Source: Breznakibacter xylanolyticus
Lineage (GTDB): Bacteria > Bacteroidota > Bacteroidia > Bacteroidales > Marinilabiliaceae
Direction of reading: 5' to 3'
Assembly (NCBI RefSeq): GCF_003254275.1
Contig: NZ_QKZK01000005.1
Coordinates: forward strand, 17,343 to 81,342
DNA: 64,000 nucleotides
Below the pieces are notes generated by a model. It had not been told where the DNA came from. It did no database searches and saw nothing but the letters and a program-made list of their open reading frames with translations. Made by a program: the position numbers and the translations under genes. Each line of letters begins with the position of its first letter. Position 1 is the first letter of the stretch. Shown piece by piece: positions 18,164 to 27,180 of this stretch.

Positions 18164-18856
18164 TTACCATTCGTCGGTATGGATATTTATGGCACCATTC
18201 TGTGCCAATACAGACTTGAATTGTTGTGTAAACTCTTCTCCGCCGCAGATATAATAGTTGGCTGTAGAATCCCCTCCAAACTGAGACAACAATTGCTTGG
18301 CGGTTAACCGACCATGAGCATGTTCGGCAATTTCTTCGCGTGTGAGATGAATGTGCAAATTTTGTGATGGCACAAGCCTTTTCAATTCATCCAAACAAAT
18401 CAATTCCTTTCTGTTTTTTGCCGAATAGTAAAGATGCAATCTTGAAATATCGCCCTCTTTAGTCAGATATTCTACAAAGGAAATAAACGGTGCAATACCC
18501 GTGCCTCCTGCAATACAAATAATAGGACATTGATTGTCGAAGAATGGCAAAAGAAAATCGCCAAACGAATATTTCATATAGCAGGCAACTCCTACATTCA
18601 ATTCACTAAAAATGCGATTGGTGAATGCACCAATTCGACGAATTACCAAACGAATGGTTTGTTCATCATTCAAATAGGAAGCAACACTGAAATTTCGCGA
18701 TTCCGGCCAACGGTTATTCTTGGGTTCATCCAATGCCAATTGAACAAACGTACCCGGATCGAAAAAATGATATTTATCCAGTTTGAAAATGTACTCGCGT
18801 ACATCATCTCCATAATTATTGATCTTAACGACGGTAGCTTTGCTGATAGTTGCCAT
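18164..18856 (-). CDS. FNR-family flavin reductase of the CDP-dideoxyhexose pathway, without ferredoxin domain
   Basis: A 230-residue ferredoxin-NADP-reductase-fold protein with an FAD-binding RNFSVAS motif, the NAD(P)-binding GGTGIAPFISF motif and the late CGGEEF motif. Between rfbH and rfbF it should be the E3 reductase (AscD, DdhD) that passes electrons from NAD(P)H to the RfbH dehydrase. Classical E3 proteins are about 330 residues because they add a plant-type 2Fe-2S domain. That domain is absent at both ends here, and there is no room for it: the ATG shares a base with the rfbH stop codon (TAATG), and rfbF starts 21 bases after the end. It may need a separate ferredoxin or reduce RfbH directly. 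Confidence 0.83.
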   Translation of the reverse strand: MATISKATVVKINNYGDDVREYIFKLDKYHFFDPGTFVQLALDEPKNNRWPESRNFSVASYLNDEQTIRLVIRRIGAFTNRIFSELNVGVACYMKYSFGDFLLPFFDNQCPIICIAGGTGIAPFISFVEYLTKEGDISRLHLYYSAKNRKELICLDELKRLVPSQNLHIHLTREEIAEHAHGRLTAKQLLSQFGGDSTANYYICGGEEFTQQFKSVLAQNGAINIHTDEW

Positions 18857-20169
18857 TAGATGCCGGTTTTGATTTTAAAGAATTCTGCAAATACGTCGAG
18901 GATATAATCCATCTTTTGTTGGTCAATTCCCGGGTACACCCCGATGAATATGGTGTTGCTCATGATTTGATCTGTCACATCAAGAGAACTGGCAACACGA
19001 TAATTTACATCCTTAAATGCAGGCTGGCGGGTCATATTGCCTGCAAACAGCTGGCGGGTCAATATTTTATGATCTTCCAGATAATTGGCCAGATCGTTAC
19101 GCTTGAAAAAAGGGTTGACCTTTACAGTGAATGGAAAACCAAACCACGAAGGATCGGATTTTGGGGTTGCCTGTGGCAATGACAAAAATTCCTGAAAACG
19201 GGTCAAGCCGCTTTTCAATTTATTAAAGTTGTCCTTGCGTGCCTGAACAAAACCTGCTAATTTCTTTAACTGGGCAACACCAACCGCAGCCTGCATGTCG
19301 GTTACCTTTAAGTTATATCCCAAGTGGCTGTATACATATTTATGGTCATATCCAACCGGCAGGTCGCCATACTGACCTTTGAACCGTCTGCCACAGGTAT
19401 TGTCACATCCGGGATCACAATAACAATCACGTCCCCAGTCACGCAACGAAGTAGCGATGCGTTTTAAAATAGGATTGCTCGTCAATACTGATCCACCTTC
19501 TCCCATCGTAATGTGGTGAGCAGGATAAAAGCTCGTGGTGGCAATGTCTCCAAAAGTACCCACCATTTTCCCATTATAGGTTGAACCAACTGCGTCACAA
19601 CAATCTTCAACAAGGAACAGGTTGTGCTGCTTGCAAATTGCTTTGACTGTATCAATATCAAATGGATTCCCCAAGGTGTGTGCCAATACAATTGCCTTGG
19701 TTTTTGATGTGATGGCCTGTTCGATAAGCGAGGCATTGATGTTATAAGTATTCAGATCCACATCAACAAAAACAGGAACAGCTCCGTTTTGAATGATTGG
19801 TGTCACGGTCGTTGGAAAACCGGCAGCAACGGTAATGATCTCATCGCCGGGTTGAATGCGTTGCGACTTAAGCAGTGGAGAAAACAACGCAGAAACCGCA
19901 ATCAGATTGGCAGATGATCCTGAGTTGACTAGCATGCAATAGCGTTGATGCATGATTTGAGCAAATTTTGCTTCAAATTCTTCGGCATATCTGCCTGTGG
20001 TTAGCCAAAAATCCAACGATGAATCAACCAATTTGACAATTTCATCTTCGTCATAAATTCGCCCTGCAAATGGAATGGTTGTCTTGCCGGGAATGAATTG
20101 TTGTACCTTCTGCTCTTGGTAAAACTCTTTTACAAGTTCTAATATCTCGGTTCTGATATCTCTGCTCAT
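18856..20169 (-). CDS. rfbH: CDP-4-keto-6-deoxyglucose 3-dehydrase
   Basis: RfbH (AscC, E1, DdhC) is a PMP- and 2Fe-2S-dependent enzyme that removes the C3 hydroxyl group in 3,6-dideoxyhexose synthesis. It has the aminotransferase fold of the DegT/DnrJ/EryC1 family, but the usual PLP lysine is replaced by histidine in SFYPAHHITMGEGG (H219), as in characterised E1. A cysteine cluster at about C249-C259 (DCYCDPGCDNTCG), with C190/C191, would hold the iron-sulfur cluster. Length is 437 residues, normal for the family. It is the first gene of the CDP-sugar group, 28 bases after the chain-length gene. Confidence 0.95.
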   Translation of the reverse strand: MSRDIRTEILELVKEFYQEQKVQQFIPGKTTIPFAGRIYDEDEIVKLVDSSLDFWLTTGRYAEEFEAKFAQIMHQRYCMLVNSGSSANLIAVSALFSPLLKSQRIQPGDEIITVAAGFPTTVTPIIQNGAVPVFVDVDLNTYNINASLIEQAITSKTKAIVLAHTLGNPFDIDTVKAICKQHNLFLVEDCCDAVGSTYNGKMVGTFGDIATTSFYPAHHITMGEGGSVLTSNPILKRIATSLRDWGRDCYCDPGCDNTCGRRFKGQYGDLPVGYDHKYVYSHLGYNLKVTDMQAAVGVAQLKKLAGFVQARKDNFNKLKSGLTRFQEFLSLPQATPKSDPSWFGFPFTVKVNPFFKRNDLANYLEDHKILTRQLFAGNMTRQPAFKDVNYRVASSLDVTDQIMSNTIFIGVYPGIDQQKMDYILDVFAEFFKIKTGI

Positions 20170-20197
20170 CAGTAAATTCAGTTAATTAACTCTATTA

Positions 20198-21304
20198 TTA
20201 AAATATTCTCTTTATCGATGGAATCAAATGATTGATCAAAATCCCAATTAAACCAAAAAAGCCGCCTAAAAACACACTCACCGCCATAATCATCCCCCTC
20301 TTCGGAGCACTCTTATCCTTCGGCACCACCACCGGCTCCAACACCGTAAACACCGGCGTCTCCTCCTTCACGGTGATCTTGGCTTGCTCCAATTGCTGTG
20401 CCAAACCCTTGAACACCGACGATGACATATCATAATCATCACTCAGTCTTTGATATTGCACATCGGTACGTTCCGAAATCAGGTTACGGTGACTATCACG
20501 ATAATCCATCAATCGATTCCGATTCTTCTCATATTCATCCTTAACTTCGGCATAGCGCTTCTCAATAAACATTAACTGCTCCTTGGCCTGCTTCGATTTA
20601 TAGTCAATCACATATTTCTGTAATAAACCAACGGCCTTATCTGCAATTTGAGCAGCCAACAAAGGATCATTTACTTCTACCTGCAGAGTAACCAAATCAT
20701 TTTTCTTATCCTGCTCCACAACCATGGCACTTTTTAAATACTGAATCGCCGAACGATGAATCGGTGATAGAACGAGATATCCCACTGAATCACGACCCGA
20801 AACAACTGACAGTTGTTCTTTAGGACTACCTAAAATGGCATCTTTAATAGTCCAGGGCAAACGCAAAGTGTACTTCATCAAAACAGATTCCTTTGAAGAA
20901 GAAGAAGATTTAATCTCCATCAACTCATAAACACTCATGGGCTGAGGATACTTTTCCCAACGAAAGGGCTCATGCATCAGTTCCATCAAATAAGGCACAC
21001 TGGCAACCACTTTCGGGTACAAATCGGCTGGAATGCCTGAAGCCGACTGCCCCATCATCGAACCGATGTTAACACCGGCAAGCCCGGCCAATGAACTCAA
21101 TCCACCCAATCCGGAACTCTTATTCTCCGCTGAAGGTAGAATTGTGGCTGATGCTTGATACTTCTTCTCACCCGAAAAACTGATAACCAACCCAATAATA
21201 AAACATACAACAACCGAGTATAATATTATCTTCCTTCCCTGCCAGATAGTTTTCACCAATGCCAGCAAATCAATTTCGTCTCCTTTGATGATCTGATTCT
21301 CCAT
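20198..21304 (-). CDS. Wzz/GumC-like chain-length determinant without kinase domain
   Basis: An inner-membrane polysaccharide co-polymerase. After the N-terminal cytoplasmic segment come transmembrane helix 1 (ILYSVVVCFIIGLVISF), a periplasmic domain with coiled-coil stretches, the proline-rich PVFTVLEPVVVPKDKSAPKR motif and transmembrane helix 2 (GMIMAVSVFLGGFFGLIGIL). A glycine/serine-rich insertion (SSGLGGLSSLAGLAG) follows helix 1. There is no C-terminal tyrosine-kinase domain and no separate Wzc kinase gene in the window. A TTG start exists at 21316, but ATG at 21304 is preferred, giving 368 residues. It works with the export protein encoded just upstream. Confidence 0.9.
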   Translation of the reverse strand: MENQIIKGDEIDLLALVKTIWQGRKIILYSVVVCFIIGLVISFSGEKKYQASATILPSAENKSSGLGGLSSLAGLAGVNIGSMMGQSASGIPADLYPKVVASVPYLMELMHEPFRWEKYPQPMSVYELMEIKSSSSSKESVLMKYTLRLPWTIKDAILGSPKEQLSVVSGRDSVGYLVLSPIHRSAIQYLKSAMVVEQDKKNDLVTLQVEVNDPLLAAQIADKAVGLLQKYVIDYKSKQAKEQLMFIEKRYAEVKDEYEKNRNRLMDYRDSHRNLISERTDVQYQRLSDDYDMSSSVFKGLAQQLEQAKITVKEETPVFTVLEPVVVPKDKSAPKRGMIMAVSVFLGGFFGLIGILINHLIPSIKRIF

Positions 21305-21322
21305 AAATATCTTCAAAAAATA

Positions 21323-23725
21323 TTACCAAATAGTGGCAATCACCAAAGCAATGGATGCCAAACTCGATCCGATACCCACCCATCCCTGAGGACCAATTCG
21401 TTCTCGTTCGGGCTTCTTGGGAACCACAATTTCGGCTCCGGGGGTAATTTTAGGATACTTCTTAAAAAACAAATAACCTTTGGTCGCCGAAGATGATCCA
21501 TTGGGATACAACACATAAGTCTTTCCTTGCTTGGCATTAACTGCAAATCCCCCACTTCGGTTCACATACTTTTTGGTCGTCCATCCTTTGGTATATACAG
21601 TGGCAGAAGGATTCAAAACCTCACCCGAAATCTTAACTGTTTGCATAATGGATGGGATACGCAACAGATCCTTATCCTTCAAATAAATATCTTCTTTACA
21701 GCCCGGATTTGCTAAAATTTTTGGCAAATCAATACTGATCACATCAAAATCATAACTCGAAAAACGAATGGTCGAATCCTTTAACATCAAATCCTCACGC
21801 CTCGCCAAATCTTCCTTATTCATCACTTGTTTACGAATCAATCGGGCTCCTTCGGGATAAGAATTTGAAGTCAACCCCCCGGCACGTTTCACCAAATCGG
21901 ATATGCGCTCATTCCACGACGACAAACCATAATCACCACCATACATTACATGTCCATAGATGGCAGCTGAACTGGAGCCCTTAAAACCGGGCATTGACCG
22001 CACAAACACTTCATCAAACACCCCTAACACGAAACTAGCACCTTGATTATCCATCTTCAAATCTCGCGATATGGCAAACTGAAACAGCTGTGCCGTGGCT
22101 GTTGTGCTCTTGTCTGCTTCGTGGTAGGGCAAACGACGCATCACTTCAATTGATGATTCTGAGGCTGATTCCTTTAACCCCCCTGACATAATCACCAAGT
22201 CTCCCAAAGTCATCCCCTCTGAGTATCGATAATGTCCCGCATCAAGAACTTCTCCGCCAATAAATACAGTCTGAGTCTCCCGTATTGAATCAATAAATGC
22301 TATAAATATTTTATCATTCCCCTTCAAAAGAATGGTCTCATCTCCTGTAAGTACACGTTTTACATCAAATGAAAAGTTATAGGGAGTATAATCTGGCTTT
22401 AAACGGGTAACAAATCCACGGTTCATAAAAGCATTCTCCGTGACACCATCTGCCATATCTATCAATGATTTCAAGCTCATCCCTTCCTCATACTCATACG
22501 CACCGGGACGAAACACAGCTCCATCGATACTCACCATATTATCTATCCGGTCACTGATTTTTCCGGCGAACAAACTATCGCCGTTCACCAAGAACATATG
22601 ATTAAAATCAGCTTCAAATACGTTCTTAAATTCTTTCTTAACAGATGTATTACGATACAATTCAATACGTGAGGTATATGCATTCTCGGTAAAACCGCCT
22701 GTATAGTTTAGTACATCTTTAACTGTCTCTCCTTCTTTTGATTCAAATAATCCCGGACGTTTGAATTCACCGCCCGCCTTCACTCGCTTCAAGTAAGGTG
22801 GCACCAAAATCACATCATTATCTCGCAATGCAACATTAACACTGCTATTACCATTAATCAAAAAATCATACACATCCAGAGAAGCAATTTTTTTCCCGTC
22901 TCGTAAGATTTGTATGTCCCTGAACGAACCATTTTTATTTGGTCCCCCGCAAAGATATAACGCATTGAATGCACTCGCAGTTCCTGGCAGTGTATAACTT
23001 CCTGGCACAAATACTTCACCAATAACGTGTACCTTAATGGCTTTCAACTGACTCAAACTGATATTAACAAAAGTACTAGGTGATGGAGATGATAAATCAC
23101 TGTAAATTTTGGAAAAATTAAATATTAAACGTCGTTGCGCTTCTTCAAGCGTCAAATTGCCTACCGACACTACACCAACTTGTGGAATAACCACATTGCC
23201 TTGACGATCGACCGCCAATTGGTAGCTCTGCTCTGAAAGACCCCACACATCAACCTGAAATTCATCTCCCGAACCGATCACATAACTGGACGAAACAGGA
23301 ATGGTCAAGTTAGGCTCAAAGGTCAAATTCTCATTATTGAAAAACTGAAAACCAAATATCCGATTGTCAACCTTCGATGAATCAATCTTCACTCGCTCTG
23401 AATTAAAATTATGCTTATCCTGCCACATCGAAGTGGAATCTTTTCGAACATTCGATTTTTGAGATGATTTTCCTGATTTAAGCGCCTCCATCCTCGATTT
23501 CAACTGATCAATCTGGATTTGCGTCATCCCCTTGGCGCGTGCCAAATTCACAGCCTGTACTTCGCTTAAATTATTTTTCTCAATCTGATCCATCAACTTG
23601 CGAATTTGATCATCACTTAATTGATCAACTTTTACCGATTGAGGATCGGTTGCTTTAAAATTATTTTGCGAATAAACAGGGAGTAAAACTCCAATTAAAA
23701 AAACCAATAAAATCAATCGTTTCAT
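21323..23725 (-). CDS. Polysaccharide export protein with multiple SLBB domains
   Basis: A Wza-type outer-membrane export channel component, large for the family at 800 residues. From the ATG at 23725 it begins with a signal peptide (KRLILLVFLIGVLLPVYS) whose predicted mature end is Gln-Asn-Asn. The Poly_export domain lies near residues 130-230 (VSSSYVIGSGDEFQVDVWG). A series of SLBB repeats follows, each with a VHVIGEVFVPGSY-, VKAGGEFKRPGLF-, VSIDGAVFRPGAY-, VFIGGEVLDAGHY- or VKISGEVLNPSAT-like core. A hydrophobic segment near the C-terminus (WVGIGSSLASIALVIATIW) ends the protein. Longer frames to TTG 23773 or ATG 23743 would put residues before the signal peptide. It is the first gene of the polysaccharide operon. 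Confidence 0.92.
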   Translation of the reverse strand: MKRLILLVFLIGVLLPVYSQNNFKATDPQSVKVDQLSDDQIRKLMDQIEKNNLSEVQAVNLARAKGMTQIQIDQLKSRMEALKSGKSSQKSNVRKDSTSMWQDKHNFNSERVKIDSSKVDNRIFGFQFFNNENLTFEPNLTIPVSSSYVIGSGDEFQVDVWGLSEQSYQLAVDRQGNVVIPQVGVVSVGNLTLEEAQRRLIFNFSKIYSDLSSPSPSTFVNISLSQLKAIKVHVIGEVFVPGSYTLPGTASAFNALYLCGGPNKNGSFRDIQILRDGKKIASLDVYDFLINGNSSVNVALRDNDVILVPPYLKRVKAGGEFKRPGLFESKEGETVKDVLNYTGGFTENAYTSRIELYRNTSVKKEFKNVFEADFNHMFLVNGDSLFAGKISDRIDNMVSIDGAVFRPGAYEYEEGMSLKSLIDMADGVTENAFMNRGFVTRLKPDYTPYNFSFDVKRVLTGDETILLKGNDKIFIAFIDSIRETQTVFIGGEVLDAGHYRYSEGMTLGDLVIMSGGLKESASESSIEVMRRLPYHEADKSTTATAQLFQFAISRDLKMDNQGASFVLGVFDEVFVRSMPGFKGSSSAAIYGHVMYGGDYGLSSWNERISDLVKRAGGLTSNSYPEGARLIRKQVMNKEDLARREDLMLKDSTIRFSSYDFDVISIDLPKILANPGCKEDIYLKDKDLLRIPSIMQTVKISGEVLNPSATVYTKGWTTKKYVNRSGGFAVNAKQGKTYVLYPNGSSSATKGYLFFKKYPKITPGAEIVVPKKPERERIGPQGWVGIGSSLASIALVIATIW

Positions 23726-23866
23726 CCCAATTCCAAAAGCCATCTGACTATATTTGAATATTTTATAAACCAATAAAATCCCTTCTACACTACATTTTCA
23801 AGGATGCAAAGAAAGTGAAAAGGTTGCGTCTAAAAAAATGTGTGTTCAATATTTAAATAAAATATT

Positions 23867-24850
23867 CTAATTCACACACAACACCTTCATGACCGTCTCT
23901 CCCACTGCACCCAACGTCTCCCTGCTAATGATGCTCATATCATCGGCGTGCGTGTGCCAGTAAATCCCAAAACTGGTTCGACTCGTTGGGTCATGCTGAA
24001 TAATATCCACACAGGGAATGCCGGTGTAGCGATTCACGTACACATGGTCGTCGGTAATCATGCCACCGTTCTCGAACACAAAATAACGGCCATGTCCCAG
24101 GGATGCTGCCGTGTTCCATATTTTCTTTGTGACTTGCGGTGCCGTCTGCATCGAATACTGTTCGAGGTAAAAAGTGGCATCTTTAGCCCCTACCATATCG
24201 AGCAAAATACCAAATTGCGCTGTGTAGTTTTTCACGTGTGGGTTTTTAGCCCAATACTGACTTCCTAAACACCACGAGTCTTCCATGTAAGGCACATCCT
24301 TATGATCAGGCGTTCCATAATCTTCTGCATCAAAAAAGATGATGTCAACACCGGCTTGTGTAGCTGTTTGTCCTAACTGACGAGCAATCTCTAACAACAC
24401 CCCCACCCCGCTGGCACCATCACTGGCACCAAGAATGGGCTCATCGCGTCGCGACGGATCCGGATCATGATCGGCAAAAGGACGCGAATCCCAGTGCGCA
24501 AACAACAAAATACGGTTGTTCTTCTCGGGCTGAAAACGTCCAATGATGTTCTTGGCATGAAGAATGGTGTTATCAAATGCCTTCAAGTCGGCTTCCTGCA
24601 CAACCACTTCGGCGCCAAACGAACGCAACTTAGCGGCCAGATAATCGGCACAACGGGCATGCGCTTCACTATTCGGCACGCGAGGGCCAAACGCCACTTG
24701 TTCGGCCACATATCGATAGGCCGAATCGGCATTAAACGCTGGCACATCAACCACGGTCTGAACCACTGAAGTAGATCCCCCCTTGGATGCGGGACGACAC
24801 GAAACCATCAACGCACCAATGAGTGTCAACACAAAAAAAAATTTCTTCAT
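23867..24850 (-). CDS. M28-family lipoprotein, glutaminyl-cyclase-like
   Basis: A 327-residue lipoprotein: the signal ends in a lipobox-like LMVSC, putting C18 at the mature N-terminus. The zinc-hydrolase core has HWDSRPFADHDPDPSRRDEP, LGASDGASGVGVLLE, IIFFDAEDYG and WHTHADDMSIIS, matching the single-zinc glutaminyl cyclases and related M28 peptidases. Glutaminyl cyclase turns an N-terminal Gln into pyroglutamate on exported proteins. Porphyromonas gingivalis has a related cyclase. That role would fit the five predicted Gln-starting secreted proteins in this window. An aminopeptidase activity cannot be excluded by eye. It stands alone between the polysaccharide operon and cysS. Confidence 0.85.
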   Translation of the reverse strand: MKKFFFVLTLIGALMVSCRPASKGGSTSVVQTVVDVPAFNADSAYRYVAEQVAFGPRVPNSEAHARCADYLAAKLRSFGAEVVVQEADLKAFDNTILHAKNIIGRFQPEKNNRILLFAHWDSRPFADHDPDPSRRDEPILGASDGASGVGVLLEIARQLGQTATQAGVDIIFFDAEDYGTPDHKDVPYMEDSWCLGSQYWAKNPHVKNYTAQFGILLDMVGAKDATFYLEQYSMQTAPQVTKKIWNTAASLGHGRYFVFENGGMITDDHVYVNRYTGIPCVDIIQHDPTSRTSFGIYWHTHADDMSIISRETLGAVGETVMKVLCVN

Positions 24851-24934
24851 ACCCTATGTCAAAAAAATATAAAAAAAGGAATGTGATTACTGTCTTACAA
24901 AATGAAAAAATAAAAGCACCATCCAATCTATCAG

Positions 24935-24942
24935 CAAATCTA
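24935..24942 (-). promoter_or_regulatory. Candidate -7 box for the M28 lipoprotein gene
   Basis: On the minus strand this reads TAGATTTG, fitting TAnnTTTG, about 85 bases upstream of the start codon. No convincing -33 TTTG was found at normal spacing. Confidence 0.35.
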
Positions 24943-25012
24943 CAATGTTGATTCAATGTCGTTTAGATTAAATGACATGACATGAGACAATAAGACTGAT
25001 ACAGCACGAAAT

Positions 25013-25117
25013 CAAATGTTTAAATCCGTTCTCCTCGTCCCTTCAGTCTAGTCTATCTGTCTTTGGTCTTATAATCTTCTTCTCTTTGATCCGAAACACA
25101 CAAACGAAACAACATTG
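25013..25117 (+). repeat. 105-bp interspersed intergenic element, copy A
   Basis: Aligned by hand without gaps, 85 of 105 bases match 30224-30328 in the same orientation. Shared words include TTCAGTCTA, CTATCTGTCT and AACAACATTG. It fills much of the 302-base gap between cysS and the M28 gene (24851-25152), which otherwise holds only a candidate -7 box. Confidence 0.7.
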
Positions 25118-25152
25118 CCTCATATATTGATACTTACATCTTGAGTCTTAAA

Positions 25153-26637
25153 TCACTTCAACTCCCACGTCGCCCCATCTTTGCCATCCTTAATCACAAA
25201 ACCCAACTTGCTCAGCTCATCGCGAATCTGATCCGAGAGTGCAAAGTTTTTGGCGGCCTTAGCTTCTGAACGCAAGTGCAGCATCAATTGCATCACCTCA
25301 CCAAGTTTCTCGTCGCCACCTGTCGAAGCTACCTCCGTGCTCAGTCCCAAAACATCACCCATAAATCGCTCAAACAAACCTTTTAACCGAACCAAATCAT
25401 CTGCCGTCATCGAGGCCTGACCGGCGGCGATGGTGTTGATGGCCTTGGTCGCATCAAAAAGCGCGGCAATCACCAAAGGCGTGTTCAAGTCATCACTCAA
25501 AGCATCGTAGCAACTCTTTTCAAACGCATCAATGTCATAATTCGTATGTGCACCGGTTTTTAACTTATCAAGCGTCGCCCGGGCATCCATCAACCGCTGC
25601 AAACCTTTTTCAGCGGCCTGAAGCGCCTCATTCGAAAAATCGACTGTACTGCGGTAATGCGCCTGAAGAATGAAAAAACGGATGGTCATGGGACTATATG
25701 CCGATGCCAACAAGCGGTGCGAACCGGTAAAAAACTCCTCTAGCGTGATAAAGTTCCCCAACGACTTGCCCATCTTTTGCCCATTGATGGTAATCATGTT
25801 ATTGTGCATCCAGTAACGAGCCGGCTCATGGCCTTTGGCAATGGTTCCCTGAGCAATCTCACACTCATGATGCGGAAACATCAAATCCATCCCCCCCCCG
25901 TGTATGTCGAATTGAGTGCCCAAATACTTACTACTCATGGCCGTACATTCAAGATGCCAACCGGGAAAACCGTCCCCAAAACGCGATGGCCAGCGCATGA
26001 TGTGCTCGGGCGATGCATTCTTCCACAAAGCAAAATCAAAACTACTCCGTTTTTCCTCCTGACCATCCAAATCGCGCGTCGAACTCATCAAATCGTCCAA
26101 CACACGCCCCGACAGCTTGCCGTACTGATAATCGCGATTGTACTTGGGAACGTCAAAATAAACCGAACCATGACTCTCGTAAGCATACCCTTTGGCCAAA
26201 ATTTCCTCAACCACCTGAAGCTGTTCAATGATATGACCCGATGCGCGGGGTTCAATGCTGGGACGCTTCACATTCAATCGATCCATGAATGTGTGATAAC
26301 GATCAGTATAATACTGCGCGATCTCCATGGGCTCCAACTCTTCAAGCCGGGCCTTTTTAGCGATTTTATCTTCACCCTCGTCAGCATCGTTCTCCAAATG
26401 CCCCACATCGGTGATGTTACGAACATACCGAACCTTATAACCAAGGTGCGTCAAATAGCGAAACAAAACATCAAACGTGATGGCAGGACGTGCATGCCCC
26501 AAATGTGGATCCCCATACACCGTAGGTCCACAAACGTACATCCCCACATGACCGGAATGCAACGGCTCAAAACGCTCCTTCTGACGCGTCAATGTATTGT
26601 ATACCGTGAAGATTCCCCGATATTTCGTATTACTCAT
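25153..26637 (-). CDS. cysS: Cysteinyl-tRNA synthetase
   Basis: Class I aminoacyl-tRNA synthetase that charges tRNA-Cys. The zinc ligands and first signature are in [19 protein letters not shown], where HLGH is the HIGH motif. [14 protein letters not shown] and [16 protein letters not shown] supply further zinc and substrate residues. The KMSKS loop reads KMGKSLGNF, a substitution seen in other Bacteroidetes CysRS to my knowledge. At 494 residues it is full length, with the C-terminal DALR-like helical domain. The start codon is ATG at 26637. A 44-bp element shared with the leader of a rhomboid gene begins two bases upstream. Confidence 0.97.
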   Translation of the reverse strand: MSNTKYRGIFTVYNTLTRQKERFEPLHSGHVGMYVCGPTVYGDPHLGHARPAITFDVLFRYLTHLGYKVRYVRNITDVGHLENDADEGEDKIAKKARLEELEPMEIAQYYTDRYHTFMDRLNVKRPSIEPRASGHIIEQLQVVEEILAKGYAYESHGSVYFDVPKYNRDYQYGKLSGRVLDDLMSSTRDLDGQEEKRSSFDFALWKNASPEHIMRWPSRFGDGFPGWHLECTAMSSKYLGTQFDIHGGGMDLMFPHHECEIAQGTIAKGHEPARYWMHNNMITINGQKMGKSLGNFITLEEFFTGSHRLLASAYSPMTIRFFILQAHYRSTVDFSNEALQAAEKGLQRLMDARATLDKLKTGAHTNYDIDAFEKSCYDALSDDLNTPLVIAALFDATKAINTIAAGQASMTADDLVRLKGLFERFMGDVLGLSTEVASTGGDEKLGEVMQLMLHLRSEAKAAKNFALSDQIRDELSKLGFVIKDGKDGATWELK

Positions 26638-26639
26638 AT

Positions 26640-26683
26640 ACTACTATATAACAATTTTGAGTTATCTGCTTTGTCATTTAAAC
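26640..26683. repeat. 44-bp element shared with the rhomboid leader, copy 1
   Basis: ACTACTATATAAC and TTTTGAGTTATCTG are identical to 41635-41678. By hand 38 of 44 bases match. It lies immediately upstream of the cysS start codon, as the second copy lies just upstream of a rhomboid gene. Confidence 0.7.
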
Positions 26684-26706
26684 GCATGGCGCTACAAAAT
26701 AACTCA

Positions 26707-26730
26707 GCGCCTTCGCGCCTTTGCGTTTAT
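26707..26730. repeat. Triplicated 8-bp unit
   Basis: Three units read GCGCCTTC, GCGCCTTT and GCGTTTAT. A differently spelled but equally triplicated 8-bp sequence follows the second copy of the 44-bp element at 41730-41753. Confidence 0.55.
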
Positions 26731-26933
26731 TCTGACTCTGGTATTATTCAAACAACAAATCAGTGGGCAAAATTATGAAATATTCGTGTTGGAATTCATA
26801 AAAAGGAGATGGAACTACCATGAAGCCGATAAGATTTTCTGAGTCATGATTTTAATAAATAGTTACACGCGATTAATGAAGCCTACATGCAACAATTCTC
26901 AATCTATCATGTGTCACTCAAATCAATTTTCTT

Positions 26934-26966
26934 CAATTGATGCAATTCGTGTAATTCGTGGACAAA
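26934..26966. repeat. Triplicated 9-bp intergenic repeat, copy 2
   Basis: The units CAATTGATG, CAATTCGTG and TAATTCGTG are followed by GACAAA. This is the same layout as the copies at 13-46 and 27423-27455. Confidence 0.7.
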
Positions 26967-27027
26967 AAAGCATCATCACCTCTAACAACATCATCACCTA
27001 GAGCCGGAGGCTCGATCCATTTTGTAA

Positions 27028-27047
27028 GGCTGGATTTCAATCCGGCC
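27028..27047. repeat. Short inverted repeat
   Basis: GGCTGGATT and AATCCGGCC can pair across a two-base loop, with one G-T pair. A smaller hairpin, GAGCC-GGA-GGCTC, lies at 27001-27013. Neither is followed by a T run, so they are not called terminators. Confidence 0.45.
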
Positions 27048-27180
27048 ATCACCAAACCTGTGTCACTTTATGCAAACGCCTCAAACCCAAATCATCCAAA
27101 ATCACCCTAACCCCTCAAATCCCACATCTCTGCATCCCTTGCCAGCCAAGGCTTCCAAAAAAATCACCCCACCTTTAAGT

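Noticed and set aside
25153-26637. KMGKS in place of KMSKS in CysRS as a sign of a broken enzyme
   Set aside because: All other motifs are intact, length is normal, and this substitution is, to my knowledge, ordinary in related enzymes.
25777-26778. 333-codon open frame antisense to cysS
   Set aside because: It is fully opposite a certain gene, has no recognisable domain and shows low-complexity His/Thr-rich composition. It is a shadow of cysS codon bias.
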